A DNA stretch of 64,000 nt, taken from assembly GCA_026214975.1 (NCBI GenBank), contig CM047805.1, positions 60,132,834-60,196,833 on the forward strand. Reading direction: 5' to 3'. Shown here one piece after another: positions 46,088-56,979 of this stretch. The translations under genes were made by a program, and so were the position numbers. The notes under the pieces were generated by a model, which worked only from the letters and a program-made list of their open reading frames with translations, was not told the DNA's origin and ran no database searches. The first letter of the stretch is position 1; every line of letters begins with the position of its first letter. Origin of the DNA: Gentiana macrophylla. Taxonomy: Eukaryota; Streptophyta; Magnoliopsida; Gentianales; Gentianaceae.

Positions 46088-47781
46088 TGATAACGGTCAT
46101 TTTGTGCCCGTTATTCTATGACCTTTATCCCCGATTTTAGTTTAAAAGAGCTATAATAGAGGAATAATAAGTCGTAATACGCTTAATTTGCATATGCCGA
46201 GAGTTACGATTCATTATTACGTATTAAGAGGTTTTATTATATTATTTGATATTACAGGCTGTACTTCATGTTATATTTGTAGTAACTCAATTGGGAGCAC
46301 AAGGATGGACTTGGAGAAGCTTTGATGGATCATGCACGAGTTAAGAAAGCCCAAGATAAAAGAGGAAGAAAGCCCAGGGCGTGTAAGGCTCGGTCGACCG
46401 AGCTGTGCATTCGATCGACCGAGTGGGCCTATAATCCGTAAGAAGTTCGGCACATTATTTGAGTCGGTTAGGGTTGAGTGTCGGCATTTAAAGTCGGTTC
46501 TCTATGACGGCCGAGGGCTCTATATAAACACAAGTCCTTTGTATTTTTATTATGCATTTACCAATATTCATTCATAAAAACATATAAGCAAATAAGGCTT
46601 GTGGAGGAGCTAAGGGTGCAAACATGTAAGCCCTAGTTCTTCATCTTGTTTTCTTTTAAGTAATCAATTTCCCAATTATGCATTGATTGTTTGAGTAGGT
46701 ATTCATATCTAGATGATGTCGATCTAGGATATGACGTTAGAGGCGATGGTGATACCTTGTCTATAAGGATCCCATACCCTACGCCCTCTACCTAATATCC
46801 ACGGATGAATCTGTGTGTTTAATTTACGTGTATTTAGATTAGTTTATATGATGTCACGATGATTCGCTATATAATCCGATTCGTATATGAAACGCCGAGA
46901 AATATGTTCGGGATGTAAATCTGGGAGTTAAACTCTCGGGGACCGAGAGGTGTTACTCGATCGATCGAGAGCACCTATTCGATTCGACCGAGGGTGGTCA
47001 AACCTGTTTTCATCCGTTAATCGACCACGTCTTTATGATTAGGTTAGCTTAATTGAATTTATTATCTCGGTAGGTATGGCTATGGCTACGTCACTCGCTT
47101 AATTTAACTAAAGCGTAAAAAGGAAATACCGATATAAAACTCTTAGGTAGGCTTAGGAATTGATCTTGGACGTTCAGCGTTATCTAGGTAGGTTTATATT
47201 AGGAATTGCGTGCACCTTGTTACACGTAGATCGTAAACTAGCATGAGACTATAACTTGGTAATTGTTAGTTGGACGAGGTTTGAGTGATCGTCTCAGAAA
47301 TCACGCCTAACCAAAGGAATGTTGCCCGGACGAGGTGTACGGTCAATATCGGCATCCTTAGACTAGTAAGCGTGTGAGTTATATGAGATGGAGGCACCAA
47401 AAGGCGAAGTCACGTAACCATACCACAGTGATATAGTGACCTACCGGTGCTACATCAAGCTTAGAGGATGACTCCCGTAGCCAATATAAAGAGATATGAA
47501 CGGATTAATAGTTGATGAGTTTTGTTGTCATATAAATTGTCTAGATCCAAATGATTATGGTTATAATTGGGCAGTTGATTACGTTATGTGTTTACATGTT
47601 GTTTATATGTTTGAGTGTGTCTTTCTTTTCTCGTACTCTATGTTGGTCATGGACCGTATTTGTCAGACGAAATAAATAGGTTGACTATTTAAGTTAGGAT
47701 CCACAAATTGATTCTCTGTGGGATCGACCTCGACTCTATCTAGCTATACTGCGATTGAACCTAGTTCACTTGCTAGTGGTT
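46088..47781 (+). repeat. Athila-like LTR, subfamily 2, truncated at its 3' end
   Basis: It starts TGATAACGGTCATTTTGTGC behind a PPT, so it was a 3' LTR. It has a TATA box (TATATAAA, 46521-46528), palindrome pairs at 46390-46422 and a degenerate triplet at 46936-46990. It aligns with 58448-59863 but breaks at GCTAGTGGTTA (47782), where 3' internal sequence follows instead of the last ~40 bp. Confidence 0.85.
46390..46422. promoter_or_regulatory. Palindrome pair upstream of TATA in subfamily 2
   Basis: TCGGTCGACCGA at 46390-46401 and TCGATCGACCGA at 46411-46422, 21 bp apart, about 100-130 bp upstream of TATA. The position is equivalent to that in subfamily 1 although flanking sequence differs. 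Confidence 0.7.
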
Positions 47782-48442
47782 ACTCAATCTGTGAATCGAG
47801 TATACCGCGCAAATCATAATAACTGAAGAAATTTTGTGTACATTGCATAGATGATTGGTTATGTAGACTTAGTGTCGATACTTATTGGCTGATGTATTCT
47901 TATCTTCTTGCCAACAAAAGCGGAGTAATAAGCTTGAGACGTACCTGTGTTTTAGCAAAATGTTAGACACTGGGCTTGTAGTAACATTACCAAAGTAGCC
48001 CCGCGCTTGTGGTAATATTCGATGCTATACATGATCTAAGATAGGGGGATACTCTAAAAAGTTTTCTTCCTTGAGATTGATAGTATTTGAAAAATATGAA
48101 GATATGAAAAGAATATTCAACTCTTTAAGAGGCTTTGAGTAGTACTCGGTCTCCAAGTCCAAAAACCCTATAGATACGCTCTTGCTTATTGCTCTAGTGC
48201 TCTAACCATTGCGAGGCATAAGAAGTATGAATGATGAGGTTGGTAGGTTGAGATTGCGAAGTTAGCATAAACTCTGATCTTGCCACGAATATATAAAACT
48301 AAATGCACATGCACACATCACTTCGATTCATAGTGAGTAGTGAATAATGGATATCTTATGAGCATGACTAGTATGAGTTGACTTGAGTTTCTTGTGTAAG
48401 TATGATTTGACCATAGAAAATGTTGTCAGGGAATGACTCATC
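47782..48442 (+). repeat. Displaced 3' internal block of an Athila-like element
   Basis: Nearly identical to 56272-56930, which precedes a PPT and LTR. Here it lacks the PPT and joins at GGGAATGACTCAT to an inverted LTR. No coding potential seen. Confidence 0.8.
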
Positions 48443-49078
48443 GAGGTCGATCCCACAGAGACTCGGCACAAATAAAACACAACTTTATCCTATTAGAACT
48501 AAATTAAAAGGGCGGTCTACGACCAACTAAATGCAGAAAATAAAATAGTGACAACCACAAGACACAAAAGACCACAAAGACAAACTAAAGACTACTAAAA
48601 CATGGATAATACGGTTGATATTATCTAAGCAAATAGTATTGATTACGTTAGTAGATTATAACTCCCCCATGTGAACTAGGACGATAATGAGACAAAACAA
48701 ACGTTAAAGATTAATTATTATGACTACGGGAGTCATCCCCTAAGGTAGATTTAGCTCCGATTAGGCCATCTAAATCATCGTGCCTCCGTTACGTGACTTC
48801 GCTTTTTAATGCCTCCATCTCATATAACCGACACAATTACGAGACTAGGGATGCCGGTATAAACCGTAACCTCATCTAAGCAACATTCCTAGGGTAAGGC
48901 GTACTTCTTAGATGCCGATTCAATCTATATCCTAAGTAACAATCACTTTTTGGGTTTCATGTTAAATTATGATGACAAATAATTAAGTTGATCAGGTTTA
49001 ATTACTCATTTTAATTCCAAATCAGAGAATCTGACGTAGTCGAAGCCGATCATAATATTGCCCTACACATTACCACAC

Positions 49079-49134
49079 TCGGTCGACCGAACGAAAGCAC
49101 TCGGGCGACCGAGTGACACGTCTAGGTCGGCCGA
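49079..49134. promoter_or_regulatory. Palindrome triplet with exact 22 bp period
   Basis: Cores start at 49079 (TCGGTCGACCGA), 49101 (TCGGGCGACCGA) and 49123 (TAGGTCGGCCGA). Spacers ACGAAAGCAC and GTGACACGTC are unrelated. Confidence 0.7.
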
Positions 49135-49532
49135 ACACAGTTCTGTGCCGGAACAAATCATGATTACTTCTTAACGTTTCTAACCTAAACACATGGGTTC
49201 GTAAATAAATCTACATCACGCAATCAATACAAATAAAACTACTCTATAAAATACATCAGATCTACAAAAAAAGATTGCATAATTGAATAGTCATACCTCA
49301 AGAGGCGCGAGTGACTCCCACTCTTTAATGCGCTCCCTAATCGGAGAATCCGACGAATCCACAATGAACGAACATAAAGAAAATAAAACTAAAACTTAAA
49401 ATCTAAAATTGTATGAATTGTTTTTGTGTTGTAGTGGTGTGTGTTCTCAACATCGTAATTCTTTGTTTATATAGGAGTTGTAGCCGACATAGGGAGAATC
49501 CAGAAGATTGACATGCATTTATCACATTAGGC

Positions 49533-49589
49533 TCGGGGTGACCGAACCTACACGCTCGGTCGACCGAATGGTATGGCTCGGTCGACCGA
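49533..49589. promoter_or_regulatory. Palindrome triplet upstream of the subfamily 3 TATA
   Basis: Cores start at 49533 (one base longer), 49556 and 49578, with spacing 23 and 22 bp. On the minus strand they lie 60-125 bp upstream of TATA. The second inverted copy has the equivalent triplet at about 51791-51846. Confidence 0.7.
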
Positions 49590-49945
49590 GCCTCCCTCTT
49601 CACGTGTTTTCACACTCGGTTCGTCTGACTTGTTCCCCACTCCATGCTTTTGAACTGATCTGATTTATCTTTTCTTTAATGCTCCGATTTTCTTCTCTTT
49701 TATCTTGAGATCTCCCGATTGTATGATAATTATCTTCCCGATTTATCATGATCTGCAAAATAAGCATTTATTACACAATTAATTGCTCTTTTATAATAAA
49801 AACAGCTAAATACCAATTATCATATTAATAATCACTTATCATTAAATAATAAATATAAACACGTGATTAAATATGAAATATATACAATTAACTCCGATTT
49901 AAGGTTATAATTGATGACATAAATAGGTATATTTTAACTGTCATA

Positions 49946-51086
49946 TGACGTGGTCAATCAGGTTATAATATACTTGACCACCATAAACCAATACTAGCAA
50001 GAGGACTAGGCCCATCGTAGTATAGCTATAGTGAATCAAGGTCGATCCCACAGGGAACCAATTGTGGATCATCTTATATACAAACAATTAATTAAACATG
50101 TCAAGGACATAGAGACGGTCTACGACCAACATAAAACAAGAAAAGTAAGACACGACTCGACACAACGTAATTAACCTCCCCAATTATAGTCTTTATCGTT
50201 TGGACCTAGATAATTTATAAACTGAACTTATTAACTGTTAATCCGTTTGTATCTATCTTAGATTGGCTACGGGAGTCATCCTCTTTAACTTGACTTAGTA
50301 CCGGTTAGGTTACTAGATCACTGTGATATTGTTACGTGACTTCGCCTTTTGGTGCCTCCATCTCATATAACTCACACGCTTACGACTCTAAGGATGCCGA
50401 TATTAACCGTACACCTCGCCCAGGCAACATTCCGTGGTTAGGCGCGCATTTCCTAAACGATCGCTCAAGCCCTCGTCCAACTAACAATTACCTTTTAGGT
50501 CTCATGCTAGTTTACGAACTACGTATAACTAGGTGACGTCAATTCCCTAATACAAAACCTACCTAGATCTCGCTGAAAGTCCCAAAATATCGTTCGTGAG
50601 CCGAACTAGACGTCTTATATTGGTATTTCCTAATAATATGCTAATGAAAAACTGACGAGCGACGTAGCCGTAGCCATACCTACTGAGATAATATATTCTA
50701 TTAAGTTAACCTAACCATAAAGACGTGGCGGACTAACTAACAGACAAATAGGGGCTCGGTCGACCGAGCATAGACACTCGGTCGACCGAATGATTCCATT
50801 CGGTCACCCAAACGATTTCATCCCCAGATTACATCCTAGAATATATTTCTCAGCGTTTCATCATACAGAACAGATTAAACAGTAACTCGTAAAGAAATCA
50901 TATAAACTACTTAGATACACATTAATTAAACCAAGCAGATTCATGAATAGATACTAAGTGTATGACGTAGGTTATGGGATCCTTATAGACAAGGCTTCGC
51001 CACATCCCTAACGTCATAGCCTAGATCTACATCATCTAGCTATGAATTAACTAACTCAAACGATAAAACATAATTGGAAGGGATTA
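49946..51086 (-). repeat. Athila-like LTR close to subfamily 1, inverted and truncated
   Basis: Its LTR end (minus ...GATTGACCACGTCA) abuts the start of the inverted subfamily 3 LTR. It aligns in inverse with 43800-44932 and stops in the AATTGGAAGGGATTA region, where the rearranged block follows. It keeps a palindrome triplet at 50756-50811 (period 22). Confidence 0.75.
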
Positions 51087-51418
51087 TACCAAACTAGGGA
51101 TGCCGATCTAAAATCGTCACCTCGTCTAGGCAACCACCGTGGACTGGTTGGCACACCTCCTAAACGATCGGCTAACTTATGTCCTATTTAACATGGCAAT
51201 TTTCACAATATATCATATTAATTTACGAGAACGATGTAACAAATTGGCGGATCTATTACATGTGTATATGAAAAAGAAAGCACGACGTGGCGAAGTCGTT
51301 CACAGAAAATTACTAGAATCTTGATGGCTAGATCTAACCATATAGACCGTGGTAGATCTGGACCGGTGACTCTAGAATTTGCTCGTAAAATGCCTTCGTA
51401 CGACTTAGATCTACAAGA
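51085..51418 (+). repeat. Rearranged block, second copy of 45634-45966
   Basis: A direct repeat of about 333 bp with high identity. The first ~90 bp itself resembles a diverged inverted Athila LTR piece (GGATGCCGATCT...GGCAACC). Neither copy has a credible gene. Confidence 0.7.
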
Positions 51419-52095
51419 ATATGGGTTTGTTAATTAACTACATCACGAAATCAATACACAAACGACTACTCCATAACGAAATAAAATAGATCTACGAATA
51501 AAAACGACATATTTGGATAGACATTACCTCAGAGAGATGGAGGGTCCTCCGATCCTTCAATGCAATCTCTAATCGATGAATCCATCGCCTCCGTGATGAA
51601 GCAACATAATATAAAATAAAAAGAACTATATTGATAAACTAAAAGTATTGTAATATTGTGTTTTTGTAGGTTGGTTCTTTTCTCAGCATCGTGACTGCTG
51701 TTTATATAGGAGTTGTAGCCGACATAGGGAGAATCCAGAAGATATGCACGCATTAATCTGATTAGGCTCGGGTGACGAGAACGATCACGCTCGGTCGACC
51801 GAATGGCATGGCTCGGTCGACCGAATGGCATGGCTCGGTCGACCGAGCCTCCCTCTAAACGCGTTTTCAATTTCGCTTCGTCTGACTTGTTCCCCACTTC
51901 ACTCTTCTATGCTGATCTGATTTGTCTCTTCATTAATGCTCCGATTTTCTTCCATATTTATCTTGAGATTTCCCGATTGCATGACAATTATCCTCCCGAT
52001 TCGTTACGATCTGCGAAATCAGCATTTATCACACAATTAATTGCTCTTTTATAATAAAAACAGCTAAATACCAATTATCACATTAATAATCACTT
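51419..52095 (-). repeat. Partial inverted subfamily 3 LTR
   Basis: It aligns with 49190-49860 (same strand) and joins a plus-strand subfamily 1 LTR at 52092-52098. CTTATC is present in both partners at the junction, a microhomology signature of rearrangement. Confidence 0.7.
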
Positions 52096-53265
52096 ATCTT
52101 CTAGAACCACCCTAAGTCGGCAAAAACCTCTATATAAGCAAGCAGCTACGAAATTGTAAAGACACACCAACATATATCTGAGAATATCATTCAATAAAAT
52201 CACTCTATTCATATCTTGATTCAATGTAGTTTATTGAGGGTGTTTCCAGCAATTTAAGGGCTGCATTATGTAAGCCTTTATTTTCTGTTTCTTTTCTTTT
52301 AAGTAATTAATCCCTCCCAATTATGCTTTATTGTTTGAGTTAGTTAATTCATAGCTAGATGATGTAGATCTAGGTTATGTCGTTATGGATGTGGCGAAGC
52401 CTTGTCTATGAGGATCCCATAACCTACGTCATATACTTAGTTTCTATCCATGAATCTGCATTGTTTAATTAATGTGTATCTATGTTAGTTTATATGAATG
52501 CTTTACACAATTCATTGTTTAATCCGTTGTGTATGATGAAACGCTGAGAGATATGTTCAGGGATGTAATCTGGGGAAAAAGACCATTCGGTCGACCGAGC
52601 CCGACTATTCGGTCGACCGAGCCCCTGTTTTATCCGTTAAATAGCCACGTCTTTATGGTTAGGTTAACTTAATAGAATTTATTATCTCAAGTAGGTATGG
52701 CTACGCCACGTTGCTCGTCTATTTTAATTAGCGTATGATTAGGAAATACCAATATAGGGCTCTAGGTTGGCTCACGAATGATCTTCGGGACTTTCAAATG
52801 AGATCTAGGTAGGTTTTGTATTTGGGAATTGAGCTCACCTAGTTATCGTAGATCGTAGATTAACATGAAACCGTGCAGGTAATTGTTAATAGGATGTAGA
52901 TCGATGCGATCGTTTAGAAATACGCTAACCATAGGAATGTTGCCTGGGACGAGGTGTACGGTTAATATCGGCATCCTTAGTGTCGTAAGCGTGTGAGTTA
53001 TATGAGATGGAGGCCTTAAAAAGCGAAGTCACGTAACAATAACACACGTTGATATAGTAACCTAATCGATACTAAGTCAAGTTAAAGAGGATGACTCCGT
53101 AGCCAATCTAAGATAGATACAAACGGATTGACGATTAATAAGTTCGATTTATTATATAAATTATCTAGGTCCAAACGATAAAGACTATAATTGGGGAGGT
53201 TAATTACGTTGTGTCGAGTCGTGTCTTTACTTTTCTTGTTTTATGTTGGTCGTAGACCGCCTCCC
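52092..53265 (+). repeat. Truncated Athila-like subfamily 1 LTR (tandem copy 1)
   Basis: It corresponds to 43601-44762 of the complete LTR. It begins about 30 bp upstream of TATA and ends in GTAGACCGCCTC, directly followed by another copy. Many small differences from the complete LTR lie at CAG, CTG and CCGG. Confidence 0.8.
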
Positions 53266-54485
53266 TCTATATAAGCAAGCAGCTACGAAATTGTAAAGAC
53301 ACACCAACATATATCTGAGAATATCATTCAATAAAATCACTCTATTCATATCTTGATTCAATGTAGTTTATTGAGGGTGTTTCCAAACAATTTAAAGGGC
53401 TGCATTATGTAAGCCTTTATTTTTCTGCTTTCTTTCTTTTAAGTAATTAATCCCTCCCAATTATGCTTTATTGTTTGAGTTAGTTAATTCATAGCTAGAT
53501 GATGTAGATCTAGGTTATGTCGTTATGGATGTGGCGAAGCCTTGTCTATGAGGATCCCATAACCTACGTCATATACTTAGTTTCTATCCATGAATCTGCA
53601 TTGTTTAATTAATGTGTATCTATGTTAGTTTATATGAATGCTTTACAACCATTGTTTAATCCGTTGTGTATGATGAAAATGAGAGATACGTTCGGGATGT
53701 AATCTGGGGAAAAGACCATTCGGTCGACCGAGCCCGACTATTCGGTCGATCGAGCCCTGTTTTATCCGTTAAATAGCCACGTCTTTATGGTTAGGTTAAC
53801 TTAATAGAATTTATTATCTCAAGAGGTATGGCTACGGCCACGTTGCTCGTCTGCTTTAATTAGCGTATGATTAGGAAATACCAATATAGGGCTCCTAGGT
53901 TGGCTCACGAATGATCTTCCGGGACTTTCAGCGAGATCTAGGTAGGTTTTGTATTTGGGAATTGAGCTCACCTAGTTATACGTAGATCGTAGATTAACAT
54001 GAAACCGTGCAGGTAATTGTTAATAGGACAGAGACTGATGCGATCGTTTAGGAAGTACGCCTAACCATAGGAATGTTGCCTGGACGAGGTGTACGGTTAA
54101 TATCGGCATCCTTAGTGTCGTAAGCGTGTGAGTTATATGAGATGGAGGCCTTAAAAAGCGAAGTCACGTAACAATAACACAGTGATCTAGTAACCTAACC
54201 GGTACTAAGTCAAGTTAAAGAGGATGACTCCCGTAGCCAATCTAAGATAGATACAAACGGATTGACAGTTAATAAGTTCAGTTTATTATATAAATTATCT
54301 AGGTCCAAACGATAAAGACTATAATTGGGGAGGTTAATTACGTTGTGTCGAGTCGTGTCTTTACTTTTCTTGTTTTATGTTGGTCGTAGACCGCCTCTAT
54401 GTCCTTGACATGTTTAATTAATTGTTTGTATATAAAATGATCCACAATTGGTTCCTTGAGGATCGACCTTGATTCACTATAGCGA
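53266..54485 (+). repeat. Truncated Athila-like subfamily 1 LTR (tandem copy 2)
   Basis: It begins at the TATA region (CTCTATATAAGCAAGC) and runs to CACTATAGCGATCC, where 3' internal sequence begins. It lacks all DNA upstream of TATA. Confidence 0.8.
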
Positions 54486-56965
54486 TCCAAGAATGATAAC
54501 TGACAAGGATACTATTTTGAAAGTCGAGCTGAGGACTTTAAACTCAGAACTACTTCTTTAAAACCCTTAGGATTTCTTTTTAGGATTTTAGGTTTTCTGT
54601 TTTCTTTGAGTCAAATAAGAGTAACGTGACATATGGTGAGGTTTTTTATTTTGCCGTGTTCCGATGGCCATTGGGCTAAGGATGTGCAAAACTTTTTTAC
54701 TCAATATAGGCCACGTGAACTAGAGTTCCGTAGGAGAGTCGAAAAATTGCTAAAGAAAAGGAAATTTAGCAAACAACCTTAAGATGGAAGCATTAAGAGA
54801 GCTTGAGAATTATTGAAAATGTGTGAGAGAATGATTGGTGTGAACAAGAACAATATTGGTCAAATTCTAAAACTTTTAGGTGATCCATGTGAAAATCCAA
54901 AGTGATGTGCAATTCATTTCGCAATTATCCTTATCTTTCCCTTTACATTTTTCACCTTCAAACTTTTCGATCCTCTCACCAATCCGCCTTTAATGATTCA
55001 CATTTCTAACCATTCTTTCATCGCTCTCTTTCTTCCCATCCGTTTCACTCTCCCACCCAATACCATTCCTTTAAACAATCCTCAATCCCAAAAACACAAT
55101 TTCTTACCCACCCTTTATCTTTTCTTCCCATCCTTATGTGTATCTTTTTCTAAACCCATCATAGTCTCAACCTCCATTTTGTTTACACAATACCCTTGTG
55201 TTGCGGAATTTGAAATATTGCTATGTTTTATTGATTATTTTTTATCATTTTGATTTTCATGATCCTAGTTGAGGGAAGTGTAGCTCTGACCCTAGCTAGA
55301 TTTTAAAGGTTTTTGGTTCAATCAAAGTACAACTTATCTTTCTACCGGAAGTTTTGAATTTCACATTTTTTCCGTCTATTCCGGCATTTATAGATGATCA
55401 GTTTTGTTCTGAACTATCACACCGATCCGACCTTGTTGATGACGGTTATGACTTTTACGTGATACATTGGGTTATTCGTAATTTCGAGGAGTAGCTACAT
55501 CTCCCTAAGTTGTTGATATCCAATGCACGCGAGACGTTTCTGCGCTAAGTATTCAATTTTATCTTTAGCCAAATAGGTCGCATTGCATCTGTTATACCTT
55601 ACCAAGTTTCTCTTTTATACTGGAATGAATACATAGTGAGCCAGTCCACCTCGTGTTTTCCCACATGGGGTTATGCTTTTTGATCTTTGTCTTATCCACC
55701 GGGTTTTAGATGGCGACTACCATCTTTAGTTGCTTGTTTATTTTTCTTTCTATTTAGTATTTTTCTTGTCTTTGGTTGTATAAAATAAAGTGGCTTAAAA
55801 TGTTTTTCGGTATTCATACCTAATTATCGCCACATTATTCTATAACTTCCATAGACATGGTGTTATTAACGGTTTCGTGGAGTTTATGCTTATACTGAGT
55901 TTTCACTTGTTTCTCCACAACGTCTTTGACATTTACTCCGATATTGTTCCTTTACTTGAGAGCCGTTTCAGAGCTAAGTCTTTTCTTAACTTCTCATTTA
56001 TTTTTGTCATTGAGGACAATGCCATGTTTAAGTGGGGGTAGGAGACTTAGCCATGTTATGTTATAATTGAAAATTGAATGAAACGGCACATGATTGAAAA
56101 ATTTGAATAAATACCACATTATTTATCTCGTACCCTTAGAATTGCGAGTTCCTAGCTAAGAGTTGATAGGAAAGGAACTAAGTTTCATGAGTACGTGATC
56201 ATTTTATACTTATGTTAAGTAAATTTAAGGATATTCATGCCCGTTTTTGCAAGTAGGTATTTATTATTCGATTACTCAATCTGTGAATCGAGTATACCGC
56301 GCAAATCATAATAACTGAAGAAATTATGTGTACATTGCATAGATGATTGGTTATGTAGACTTAGTGTCGATACTTATTGGCTGATGTATTCTTATCTTCT
56401 TGCCAACAAAAGCGGAGTAATAAGCTTGAGACGTACCTGTGTTTTAGCAAAATGTTAGACCTTTGGGCTTGTAGTAACATTACCAAAGTAGCCCCGCGCT
56501 TGTGGTAATATTCGATGCTATACATGATCTAAGATAGGGGGATACTCTAAAAAGTTTTCTTCCTTGAGATTGATAGTATTTGAAAAATATGAAGATATGA
56601 AAAGAATATTCAACTCTTTAAGAGGCTTTGAGTAGTACTCGGTCTCCAAGTCCAAAAACCCTATAGATACGCTCTTGCTTATTGCTCTAGTGCTCTAACC
56701 ATTGCGAGGCATAAGAAGTATGAATGATGAGGTTGGTAGGTTGAGATTGCGAAGTTAGCATAAACTCTGATCTTGCCACGAATATATAAAACTAAATGCA
56801 CATGCACACATCACTTCGATTCATAGTGAGTAGTGAATAATGGATATCTTATGAGCATGACTAGTATGAGTTGACTTGAGTTTCTTGTGTAAGTATGATT
56901 TGACCATAGAAAATGTTGTCTTTGGGAATGACTTATTGATGCTTTGTTCGGGACGATCAAAGTCT
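54486..56965 (+). pseudogene. 3' internal region of an Athila-like element with decayed ORF2
   Basis: The block order matches 61440-64000: end of the gag/protease region with TTTTGCCGTGTTCCGA (54650 and 61590), a pyrimidine-rich stretch (54940-55190), a decayed ORF2 zone (55260-55760), then GAGGACAATGCCATGTTTAA with GTGGGGG (56012-56038), and the tail before the PPT. ORF2 is not open here. RT and integrase are absent. Confidence 0.55.
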
Positions 56966-56979
56966 AAGTGGGGGGTAGT
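56966..56979 (+). other. Polypurine tract before Athila-like LTR
   Basis: AAGTGGGGGGTAGT, directly before TGATGACGG (56980). Confidence 0.8.

Larger units (their letters stand above)
48443..49943 (-). repeat. Athila-like LTR, subfamily 3, inverted
   Basis: On the minus strand it starts TGACAGTTAAAATATACC at 49943 and runs to GTGGGATCGACCTCG near 48440, with TATA (CTATATAAAC) at 49465-49474. Palindrome triplets lie upstream (49533-49589) and downstream (49079-49134) of TATA. It is clearly related to subfamilies 1 and 2 but diverged. Part of a second inverted copy is at 51419-52095. Confidence 0.75.

Noticed and set aside
51529..51897. 122-codon minus-strand frame with GRPSHAIRSTE-type text
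   Set aside because: It is a translation of the palindrome cluster and inverted LTR sequence; such RSTE/SVDR peptides arise wherever TCGGTCGACCGA is translated.
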